From assembly GCA_965238265.1 (NCBI GenBank), contig OZ250185.1:1984001-2048000 (forward strand): a DNA stretch of 64,000 bases, read 5' to 3'. Below are positions 1-7,272 of the stretch, one piece after another. Source of the stretch: JAJDUF01 sp965238265. GTDB taxonomy: Bacteria > Chloroflexota > UBA11872 > UBA12225 > JAJDUF01. Numbering within the stretch: the stretch's first letter is position 1; every line of letters begins with the position of its first letter. A program made the position numbers and the translations under genes. The notes under the pieces are model-generated. The model saw nothing but the letters and a program-made list of their open reading frames with translations, searched no databases and was not told where the DNA came from.

Positions 1-49
1 GATCGCTCCTGTCATGGGGATGCTAGACTGGAACATGGGGAGCATACGC

Positions 50-250
50 ATGGATAGAGTGGAGAAGTCTCGGCCGGCGTGGTTAGTTGCGTTGTTGGAA
101 GAGTTGCACACACCCCTTTCGGCCGCGGACAGGGCAGCACTACACGAGGCCGGCCGGTGTATGGATGCCCACCGGGTCAAGCTGGGTCCCGGAGCCAAAG
201 TCCCGGAGATGGTTCGAGCCGAGCGCGGTACCGGCTATGAGGGCGTTTGA
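50..250 (+). CDS. VapB-like antitoxin candidate (small protein upstream of PIN toxin)
   Basis: A 66-residue protein starting MDRVEKSRPAW. I chose the ATG at 50 over an upstream ATG at 14 because GGGGAG at 37-42 lies seven bases before it. It has no motif I can name with certainty. Its 3' end overlaps the start of the next frame (ATG at 237) by 14 bases, the arrangement typical of type II antitoxin-toxin pairs, and the next frame encodes a PIN domain. The antitoxin role is therefore inferred from context only. Confidence 0.55.
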   Translation: MDRVEKSRPAWLVALLEELHTPLSAADRAALHEAGRCMDAHRVKLGPGAKVPEMVRAERGTGYEGV

Positions 251-695
251 GACGTACCGGCACATCGTCCCCGACACCAGTGTAGCTGGGAAATGGTACT
301 TGGACGATGAATCGCTCGTTCAGCGGGCCCGGCTGCTTTTCAGATCTGTCGAAACTGGGGAGATGCGTGCTATTGTGCCGTCCTGTTTCTGGTACGAACT
401 TGGTGGCCTCGTGCGCTGATCGGAGCGACGGCGGCGGATATCAGGTACTGCGGCGGACAGGATCATGCGCGATATTCAGCGCTTGCGTCTGCCTGAGCTT
501 GACTGCCATCTGCTCCTCGTGGATGCACACGATGTATCGCGCGCCTTCGACGTATCGCTCTATGATGCTTTCTTTCTTGTCACGGCTACCCTGACAGACT
601 CGGCCCTCATTACAGCCGACTTGCCCCTTTATGCTAAGGCGCAAGTGACCGGAAACGTCTACTTACTACAGGATGTTCCCCTGCCAACGGAGTAG
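237..695 (+). pseudogene. PIN-domain (VapC-type) toxin interrupted by in-frame TGA
   Basis: VapC toxins are PIN-domain RNases needing a quartet of acidic residues. The frame from ATG 237 reads VPDTSVAGKWYLDDE (first Asp) and PSCFWYELGGLVR, stops at TGA 417-419, then continues in the same frame as SERRRRISG, SLYDAFFLVTA and ALITAD, which are the expected C-terminal PIN motifs. Without the TGA it would be 152 residues, normal for the family. One nonsense change, probably from an Arg or Trp codon, explains the break. A downstream ATG at 465 would give only the C-terminal half, lacking the first catalytic Asp. The toxin is probably inactive unless the stop is a sequencing error or is read through. 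Confidence 0.75.
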
Positions 696-724
696 TGTGA
701 CTGCCGCTGCCGCAGGATGGCGCT

Positions 725-2593
725 CTAGCTGGTAGCGGGGCTGGGAACCGGGGCTTCGACGTAGTCCGGCTCATCTTCGCTGGTGCTGAATCCGGTGGTA
801 TAGAGCCGGAAGTAGTAGCCCTCCGCGGCCAACAGCCCTGCGTGGGTGCCCTGTTCCACGAGCCGGCCGCGATCCAGCACCAAAATCCGGGTGGCGTTCT
901 TGATCGTCGAGAGGCGGTGGGCAATGATGAGCGCCGTGCGATCTTGCATCAGCCGGTCCAAGCCCCGTTGAATCAGTAGCTCCGTCTCCGTATCTACCGA
1001 CGAGGTGGCCTCATCGAGAATGATGATCCGCGGGTCAATGAGCAAGGCGCGTGCCAACGAGATGAGCTGTCGCTGCCCCCCCGACAGGTTGCCGCCCCGC
1101 TCTTCGACAATCGAGTCATAGCCGTCCGGTAGCCCGGCGATAAATGGATGCAGCCCCACGAGCTTACTGGCCTGCACAATGTCCTCGTTGGCGGCCTCCG
1201 GCCAACCATAGGCGATGTTCTCGCGGACCGTGCCGGCAAACAGGAACGGCTCCTGGAGTACCAACCCGATCTGCCGGCGCAGGCTCTTCTGGGTAACTGC
1301 GCGCACATCGTGCCCATCAATCAGCACGGCGCCGCTCTCCACGTCGTAGAAGCGCATGAGGAGACGGATAATCGTACTCTTGCCGGCCCCGGTGCGCCCG
1401 ATGAAGGCGAAGCGGTCGCCAGGATTGACCGTGAATGACAAGTCTTCGAAGACGGGTACCTGGGGATGGTAGCCGAAGCCCACGTGGTCGAACTCGATGT
1501 GCCCCTTCACCACTGGCAGCGTGCTGGCGTCGGGGCGATCCGCGACCTCGATCTTGGTCTCCAGCAGACCAAAAATGCGCTCGCCTGCGGCCATGGCCGC
1601 TTGCAGCACGTCAAACCGCGTAGTGAGGTCCCGGATCGGCTCGAAGAACCGGGTGATGAACAGCATGAAGGCCGTCAGCACGCCGATGGTCAGCTCGGAG
1701 GCGGCATCACCGAGGATCCACTGCCCGCCTACCCAGAGCAGCAGCACCGTGGCGGCGGCATCCAGCAGGTCCGTCACCGGGAAGATGCCCGCGTGTGGGC
1801 CGATGGTAGCGTAGGTGGCCTGGAGATTATGGTCGTTCACAATATCGAACTGGGCTGCATTGCGCTCCTCGCGGCGAAAAGCCTGCACAATACGCATCCC
1901 CACAATGTTCTCGGCGAGGTTGGCGTTCATATCGGCCATGGCCAGCCGCAGCCGCCGGTAGGCGTTCCGGCCGTACTTGGCAAATAGGCGGGCAATCACG
2001 TACATCACCGGCAAGACCGTGAACGTCACGAGGGTGAGCTTCCAGCTCATGCTCGCCATGACCGCAATCGTCCCGACGAGCAGGACGAAATCGGCGATGG
2101 TGCTCGTCAGGCCTTGCGTCAGCACTTCGTTCAGTGCCGTGACGTCGGACGTTTGCCGCGAGATGATCTCACCGACTGCGGTCCGGTCGTAGTAGCGCAA
2201 CGAGAGCGACTGCAAGTGCGTAAACAGGCGGCTGCGAATATCGAGCAAGACCCGCTGTCCTACCCAGGAGAGCAGGTACGTTTGGGCGTAGGAAACGGCC
2301 CAGAAGACGACCAGCGAGGCGAGAAACGCGAGGGCCGTTGTATTCAGGATGCCCAAGTTGCCGGGCCGGTCGTCCGTCCCGATACCGTGATCAATGGCAA
2401 TCTGCAACAGCCACGGCTGCGCCAGCATCGTGCCCGAGACGACCACCACAAGGAGGAACGCGAGGGCCATCCGGCGATGATACGGGTACAGCAGCCCACC
2501 GAAGCGGCTCAGGACATCGCGGTCGGTCAGGCGGCGCGCGTTCGGATCATAGTCCGGGAGGTCAGCGTAGAAGTTCATCCAGCGGCCGCCCAT
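725..2593 (-). CDS. ABC exporter half-transporter (consensus ATPase site subunit)
   Basis: A 622-residue fused transmembrane/ATPase half-transporter of the MsbA/BmrA/LmrA type. About six membrane segments fill residues 40-340. The nucleotide-binding domain shows Walker A GRTGAGKST near residue 398, Q-loop LQEP, signature LSGGQRQ near 504, Walker B IIILDEATSSVD near 526 with the catalytic Glu present, and H-switch IIAHRLST near 556. It starts two bases after the stop of the second half-transporter, so the pair is one operon and probably one heterodimer. Substrate (drug, lipid or peptide) cannot be read from sequence. An internal ATG at codon 6 is an alternative start. Confidence 0.93.
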   Translation of the reverse strand: MGGRWMNFYADLPDYDPNARRLTDRDVLSRFGGLLYPYHRRMALAFLLVVVVSGTMLAQPWLLQIAIDHGIGTDDRPGNLGILNTTALAFLASLVVFWAVSYAQTYLLSWVGQRVLLDIRSRLFTHLQSLSLRYYDRTAVGEIISRQTSDVTALNEVLTQGLTSTIADFVLLVGTIAVMASMSWKLTLVTFTVLPVMYVIARLFAKYGRNAYRRLRLAMADMNANLAENIVGMRIVQAFRREERNAAQFDIVNDHNLQATYATIGPHAGIFPVTDLLDAAATVLLLWVGGQWILGDAASELTIGVLTAFMLFITRFFEPIRDLTTRFDVLQAAMAAGERIFGLLETKIEVADRPDASTLPVVKGHIEFDHVGFGYHPQVPVFEDLSFTVNPGDRFAFIGRTGAGKSTIIRLLMRFYDVESGAVLIDGHDVRAVTQKSLRRQIGLVLQEPFLFAGTVRENIAYGWPEAANEDIVQASKLVGLHPFIAGLPDGYDSIVEERGGNLSGGQRQLISLARALLIDPRIIILDEATSSVDTETELLIQRGLDRLMQDRTALIIAHRLSTIKNATRILVLDRGRLVEQGTHAGLLAAEGYYFRLYTTGFSTSEDEPDYVEAPVPSPATS

Positions 2594-2595
2594 GA

Positions 2596-4536
2596 CTAGC
2601 GCTGCTCCTTCCGCACGCCATCGCCACGTGCCGGGTCCCCGTTCGAGGCCCCGTCATGGGGCGTTGCGTTTTCCTCTTCCGACTGCCGGCGAGCGGCCAG
2701 GTACTCCTCCTGGTCGCGCATCTGTACCTCATAGATCTGCTGGTAGGGGCCGTCTTGGCGGATGAGCGCCTCGTGTGTGCCGCGCTGGACGATCTTCCCC
2801 TGCTCCATGACCAGCACCTGATCGGCGCGTTTGACGGTCGAGAGCCGATGGGCGATGACGAACGTGGTCTTCCGGCTCATCACTTCCTGGAGCGCCTGCT
2901 TGATGCGGTATTCCGTCTCCATGTCTACGCTGGAGGTCGCATCGTCCAGGATCAGGATGCGCGGCTCGACGAGGATGGCGCGGGCCAACGATACCCGCTG
3001 GCGCTGGCCACCGGACAGCATCGCGCCGCGGTCGCCGACCTGAGTCTCGTAGCCGTCGGAAAGACTCGAGGCAAAGTGATGCGCCTCGGCGTGCGTGGCA
3101 GCGCCCTCTACGGCCGGCAGCTCAGAGTCCGGTCGCCCGTAGGCAATGTTGCTACGCACGCTCTCCGAGAAGAGGAACGGGTCCTGGGGCGCGACGGTCA
3201 TGTGCTGACGCAGGCTTCTGATCGTGACATCACGCACGTCATGACCGTCAATGAGCACCCGTCCGCTCGTGGCGTCGTAGAACCGGGGGATGAGGCCGGT
3301 CAGGGCGCTCTTACCGGCGCCCGTCTCGCCGACCAAGGCGACGACTTCGCCTGGCTTGGCCACGAGATTGATGTCTTGCAGCACCGGGATACCCGGCTCG
3401 AACTCGAACGAGACGTGCTCCAGGCGGACTTCACCCTCGATCTCGCCTAGCTCGCGAGCGCCCTCCTGATCATGGACCTCCGGGATCGTATCGAGCACTT
3501 CGAAAATGCGCCGCGCGGAGGCGCCGGCACCGGCAACCATGCTGATGATCCAGCCAAATCGGCGACTCGGCCCAATCAGGCGGTTGAGGAGGAACTGGAA
3601 CCCGATCAGGAGACCAATGGTCACCGTACCGTCGAGTACGAGCCGGCCGCCCCACCAGATGACGAGGATGGCCCCTAGCCCGGCAATGGCCATGAGTAGC
3701 GGCTGACGCTGCGCCATAGCACGCGCCAGCCGGATAGCGCGCTGGAACAGCTCCTCGGTGGTTTGCTGGAACTTGGCGATCTCGCGTGGCTCCTGCGCGA
3801 AGGCTTTCACAACGCGCACGCCGGTCGCGTTTTCGGCCATGATGCCAGTCACCGTGCCGTAGTGCTGCTGCACCTGGCCGTAGAGCGGGCCGGCGATGTT
3901 CCCAAAGCTGAGGCCGGCCCAGATCATCAGGGGTAAGGTCACGAGCGCGAGCAGAGTCAACTGCCAGTTCCAGAAGAACATCACTCCCAGCGTAATGAGG
4001 TAGGTCCCCGCGGCCACGACAAAGCCCGTCGTGCCGTGGCCCATGAAACGCTGTACCGCCTCCACGTCGGAGGTCGCGCGGGCGATGAGCTGCCCGGTAT
4101 CCGCGCGATCCAAGTAGGCAAACGACATCCGCTGCAAGGCCGCATAGACCTCCTTACGGATATCGCGCGCGGCGCGCGCCTCGTAGACGTGGAAGAGCGA
4201 ATAGTAGCCGTAGCCGATGATCGCTTTGGTGAGGAACAACCCGGTCGCGATCAGCAGTGCCTTGGTGAGCACGTCCGGGTTACCCGCGGCGATGCCGTCA
4301 TCAATCGCCCACTGGATTTGCCTGGGAATAGCCATGTCCATGGAGATGGAGACGAGCCAACAGGCATAGCTGATCGCGATAAGGTGCCAGTAGGGACGGA
4401 GATACCCCAGCACGCGGAGGATATCCCGCCACGAGCCAGCACCACCGGAGCCAAGTGTGAGCGAGCGGGGCACCCGCGTGCCCGACCCGGTGCGGCCGAA
4501 GCCGCTACCCATACTTCCGGAGCCAAAGCCGATCAT
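2596..4536 (-). CDS. ABC exporter half-transporter (degenerate ATPase site subunit)
   Basis: A 646-residue half-transporter, first gene of the two-gene exporter operon. I take the ATG at 4536 (MIGFGSGSMG) and not the in-frame TTG at 4575. A Gly/Ser-rich N-terminal tail precedes six membrane segments. The ATPase domain has Walker A GETGAGKSA near residue 405, signature LSGGQRQ near 509 and Walker B ILILDDATSSVD near 529, where Asp replaces the catalytic Glu. That substitution is the hallmark of the non-hydrolysing site in heterodimeric exporters such as BmrCD and TM287/288. Its partner keeps Glu, so the two proteins together form one consensus and one degenerate site. Confidence 0.92.
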   Translation of the reverse strand: MIGFGSGSMGSGFGRTGSGTRVPRSLTLGSGGAGSWRDILRVLGYLRPYWHLIAISYACWLVSISMDMAIPRQIQWAIDDGIAAGNPDVLTKALLIATGLFLTKAIIGYGYYSLFHVYEARAARDIRKEVYAALQRMSFAYLDRADTGQLIARATSDVEAVQRFMGHGTTGFVVAAGTYLITLGVMFFWNWQLTLLALVTLPLMIWAGLSFGNIAGPLYGQVQQHYGTVTGIMAENATGVRVVKAFAQEPREIAKFQQTTEELFQRAIRLARAMAQRQPLLMAIAGLGAILVIWWGGRLVLDGTVTIGLLIGFQFLLNRLIGPSRRFGWIISMVAGAGASARRIFEVLDTIPEVHDQEGARELGEIEGEVRLEHVSFEFEPGIPVLQDINLVAKPGEVVALVGETGAGKSALTGLIPRFYDATSGRVLIDGHDVRDVTIRSLRQHMTVAPQDPFLFSESVRSNIAYGRPDSELPAVEGAATHAEAHHFASSLSDGYETQVGDRGAMLSGGQRQRVSLARAILVEPRILILDDATSSVDMETEYRIKQALQEVMSRKTTFVIAHRLSTVKRADQVLVMEQGKIVQRGTHEALIRQDGPYQQIYEVQMRDQEEYLAARRQSEEENATPHDGASNGDPARGDGVRKEQR

Positions 4537-4970
4537 GCGTTCTCTACCGTAATCCCGGCTTGCCGGCTGCCACAACGCAGGCAGCTGCGCCGGTCCCTTT
4601 GGTCGGCCGCAAGACGATGGAGGAGAAATCTCATTGCTGCGCTATTGGTGAGCACCAGCGATGGTACCACGCTCCAACCCTAACGGCCACGTCAAAGTCG
4701 GCCGGCCAAGACGAAGCACTGTTTATTGCCAGCACGCGGCGCTGACTGGGGTAGGTTTTTCAGCGGGAGGCGGGTTGGGCCTACCCCCCGGCCCCCTCTC
4801 CACACGAAAACCTATACCTGTCAACTATGGTCTCCCCGCTCCGCAGGGGGACGGTCTCTTCTCTTTTCCATTTGATTGTGCAGGCCTGGCACGTCACTGT
4901 CGTGTACGCTCAGAGTCGGAGCGGCTGGCCCGCGGCACGAAACCGGCCGCCGAAGGCACAGGAAGCACCG
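4537..4970. other. Intergenic region between divergent ABC operon and gmk
   Basis: 434 bases with no convincing gene. It must hold the divergent promoters of the exporter operon and gmk, but I see no strong -35/-10 pair. It contains the palindrome family GGGGTAGG...CCTACCCC (4748-4787), the tag CTCCACACGAAAACCTA (4799-4815) that recurs near 13755 and 50605, and a weak copy of the GTGCAGRCC stem-loop (right arm 4878-4886). Confidence 0.5.
4748..4816. repeat. GC-rich intergenic palindrome with CACACGAAAA tag
   Basis: Perfect 8-bp arms GGGGTAGG (4748-4755) and CCTACCCC (4780-4787), followed by the GGCCCCCTCTCC block and CTCCACACGAAAACC. Relatives of these blocks occur at 13755 and 50605, so this is a dispersed non-coding repeat. 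Confidence 0.55.
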
Positions 4971-5672
4971 ATGCCGGACACCTCCCCCGAGGCTGACCAG
5001 TGGATGCAGTCTGCATCGGTACAGGCCGGGCTGGCCGCGCTGCGCCGCCACGTTGAAGGCCACCGGCGCGGCCGCATTTTTGCCCTCTCTGCGCCATCGG
5101 GAGCTGGCAAGGACAGTGTGATCGAGCGGCTGAAGCAGGACAAGGTGGCAATCAGCTATACGTTGCACACGACCACGCGCCGGCCACGGCCCGATGAGAT
5201 TGACGGCGAGCACTATCGCTTTATCACGCCGGATGAGTTCTCTGCCGAGCGCGACCGTGGCGGTTTCCTGGAGTGGGCAGCCTACCTCGACAGTTGCTAT
5301 GGCACGCCGCGTGCGCCGGTGGAGCAGGCGCTGGGGCATGGGGAGGATGTGCTGGTCAAGCCCGATGTCCAGGGCGCGATGCAAATTCATGCCCTGTATC
5401 CTGATGCCGTCCTGATTTTTTTGGCGCCGCCGACGACCGCTGTGCTGGTCTCCCGGCTGTCCGGCCGCGGCACCGAGAGCCACGCGGAGCGGCGGCGCCG
5501 CGTCGAACGATCACTGGCGGAGATTGCTCATATCCCGCAGTACGACTATCTGGTCATCAACCACCATGGACGGCTCGACGACACCGTGGCCAAGGTCAAG
5601 GCCATTATCGTCGCCGAGCAACAGCGCGTGCGCGCAGTGCCGCACCTCCCGGCCGGCCGCCGCGCGAGGTAG
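4971..5672 (+). CDS. gmk: Guanylate kinase
   Basis: Converts GMP plus ATP to GDP plus ADP in the cytosol. The 233-residue protein has the P-loop SAPSGAGKDS at residues 40-49, the GMP-binding segment TTTRRPRPDEIDGEHYRF, the E.A.. segment EWAAYLDSCYGTPR, and VKPDVQGAMQI for the Walker B-like region. The start is ATG 4971, preceded by GGAAG five bases upstream; the open frame continues upstream but without a ribosome site. It is slightly longer than the usual 200-210 residues because of an N-terminal extension of about 30. Elsewhere gmk often precedes rpoZ, coaBC and priA; here only priA-def-fmt is found downstream. Confidence 0.93.
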   Translation: MPDTSPEADQWMQSASVQAGLAALRRHVEGHRRGRIFALSAPSGAGKDSVIERLKQDKVAISYTLHTTTRRPRPDEIDGEHYRFITPDEFSAERDRGGFLEWAAYLDSCYGTPRAPVEQALGHGEDVLVKPDVQGAMQIHALYPDAVLIFLAPPTTAVLVSRLSGRGTESHAERRRRVERSLAEIAHIPQYDYLVINHHGRLDDTVAKVKAIIVAEQQRVRAVPHLPAGRRAR

Positions 5673-5701
5673 TAGTATTCACATGGATGGACGGTGGATA
5701 G

Positions 5702-5721
5702 GGGCACGATGAATCGTGCCC
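5702..5721. repeat. Perfect palindrome GGGCACGAT/ATCGTGCCC
   Basis: Nine-base arms separated by two bases. A sister element with GGGCGCGAT/ATCGCGCCC sits at 48984-49003, and a degenerate half at about 50480. Each lies next to REP-type repeats. Confidence 0.6.
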
Positions 5722-5729
5722 TGGCGGTC

Positions 5730-5836
5730 GTCATTCCGGTTTGTGCCGGAATCCACATCCTCCTCCCATCTCGTCATTCCGGCCTTGAGCCGGAATCCAG
5801 CGGCGGGGCATGGATTCCCGCTTTCGCTGGAATGAT
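5730..5836. repeat. REP-type palindromes (single plus paired)
   Basis: GTCATTCCGG...CCGGAATCC at 5730-5756 is one unit. A second unit at 5773-5799 (GTCATTCCGG, then CCGGAATCCAG) is followed by an inverted unit ending CTGGAATGATG near 5836. This head-to-head pair is the same layout seen at 24482-24556 and 50510-50587. It is non-coding and lies just before the DegT gene. Confidence 0.75.
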
Positions 5837-5887
5837 GGGCGGCGCGGCATATTGACATCCCGTTGACATCGCAGGGAGGCAAAGTAC

Positions 5888-7165
5888 GTGGCAATCCTAG
5901 CCATCAACGGCGGTAATCCGGTCCGCACAGCGCCCTGGACACGCTGGCCCCGCGCCGACGAGCGTGCCCTGGAGTTGGTCACTGCGGTCCTACGCAGCGG
6001 GCACTTGAGCGACGATGGGCCGATGGAGCGGCAGTTCGCAGCCGACTTCGCGTCCTTCTGCATGGCGGCGCACGGGGTCTGCGTGATGAACGGCACCGTC
6101 TCGCTGCGCGTAGCGCTCGAAGCCGCGGGCGTGCAGGCGAGAGACGAAGTGATCGTGCCCGGCCTCACCTGGGTCGCCACGGCCGGCGCGGCCGTGGACA
6201 TCAACGCCGTCCCGATCTTTGTTGACGTTGATCCCGAGAGCCTGTGCATGGACCCCGCGGCGGCGGCGGCAGCGATCACGGAACGCACGCGGGCGATCAT
6301 TCCCGTCCATCTCTCCTGCGCCGTCGCCGACATGGATGCCTTGCTGGAACTGTGTTGTGGGCACAACAGGTTGCGCCCCGACGATGAGCGGATTTGGCTG
6401 ATTGAAGATTGCGCCCACAGTCACGGGGCACAGTGGCGCCGGCCCGATGGCAGCGTGCGGGGCACGGGTTCGATGGGGGACTTCGGCTCGTTCAGCTTCC
6501 AGTCCAGCAAGGCCCTTTCGACCGGTGACGGGGGCATTATCCTGACCTCGGACGAGGAGTTAGCCGACCGCTGCTGGTCGCTTCGCAATGTCGGCCGGCC
6601 GCGCCGCCCCGGCCAGACACCGGGCTACGGGAACAACTACCGGCTCACCGAATTACAAGCGGCAGTGCTGCGAGCGGGCCTCGAACGGCTGCCGGCCGAG
6701 ATGGCGCACCGACAGCGGAACGCCGACTATCTCACCCGCGGTCTAGCCGACCTGCCGGGCCTCCGGTCCCTCGCCCGCGACCCGCGGCTGGTCCGTCAAG
6801 CATTCTACGGCTACATCATTCGCTATGACGCCGAGGTGTTCTGTGGCGTGCCCAAGGCGACGTTCCTGAGCGCGCTCAAGGCCGAGGGCATCTTCTGCGC
6901 CCCCGGCTACCTGCCGGTCTACGAGCAAGAGCTGTGGCAGATTGACCGCCGCCGCTTTCCCTTTGCCAGTCGGTACGATCCGGCAGCGGACGATTACGAC
7001 CCACCGCACTGCCCGGTAGCGGAGCAAGCGTCGCACAACGAGGTCATCGCGCTACCGCAGCCATTGCTGCTCGGCTCACAGCCTGATATGGATGATGTGC
7101 TCGCGGCCCTGACCAAGCTGGTCGAGCACCGTGCGGAGCTGGTCAGCGCAGCGGCGGCGGCCTAA
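5888..7165 (+). CDS. DegT/DnrJ/EryC1/StrS-family PLP aminotransferase
   Basis: A 425-residue fold-type I PLP enzyme of the sugar/cyclitol aminotransferase family. The N-terminal INGGNPVRTAPWTRWP resembles the AHBA-synthase and scyllo-inosose aminotransferase branch. The Schiff-base Lys is in FSFQSSKALSTGDGG, and VEDCAHSHGAQW holds the cofactor-binding Asp and His region. GTG at 5888 is the start, with GGGAGG at 5874-5879 eight bases before it. A direct repeat TTGACATC at 5852 and 5863 just upstream could be a regulator or -35 site. Its place between gmk and priA looks like an insertion into a conserved block. The substrate is unknown. Confidence 0.88.
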   Translation: MAILAINGGNPVRTAPWTRWPRADERALELVTAVLRSGHLSDDGPMERQFAADFASFCMAAHGVCVMNGTVSLRVALEAAGVQARDEVIVPGLTWVATAGAAVDINAVPIFVDVDPESLCMDPAAAAAAITERTRAIIPVHLSCAVADMDALLELCCGHNRLRPDDERIWLIEDCAHSHGAQWRRPDGSVRGTGSMGDFGSFSFQSSKALSTGDGGIILTSDEELADRCWSLRNVGRPRRPGQTPGYGNNYRLTELQAAVLRAGLERLPAEMAHRQRNADYLTRGLADLPGLRSLARDPRLVRQAFYGYIIRYDAEVFCGVPKATFLSALKAEGIFCAPGYLPVYEQELWQIDRRRFPFASRYDPAADDYDPPHCPVAEQASHNEVIALPQPLLLGSQPDMDDVLAALTKLVEHRAELVSAAAAA

Positions 7166-7195
7166 CCGCCGGCCACTTTGCTCCTCACATCCCGG

Positions 7196-7219
7196 CCCCT
7201 CTCCACTTGTGGAGAGGGG
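7196..7219. repeat. GC-rich hairpin between degT-like gene and priA
   Basis: Eleven-base perfect arms CCCCTCTCCAC and GTGGAGAGGGG with a TT loop. There is no T-tract, so it is better read as a dispersed palindrome than as an intrinsic terminator. Close relatives are at 37002-37028 and 46151-46190. Confidence 0.65.
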
Positions 7220-7272
7220 GAGTCCGCTGCAAGCGGGCGGGGTGAGGAGCGCCCCGACACGGCACGACGCCG

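Noticed and set aside
1466..1987. Long antisense frames over the ABC genes and many other high-GC genes
   Set aside because: They are antisense to clearly conserved genes, have no family motifs and follow the codon-position bias of the real gene.
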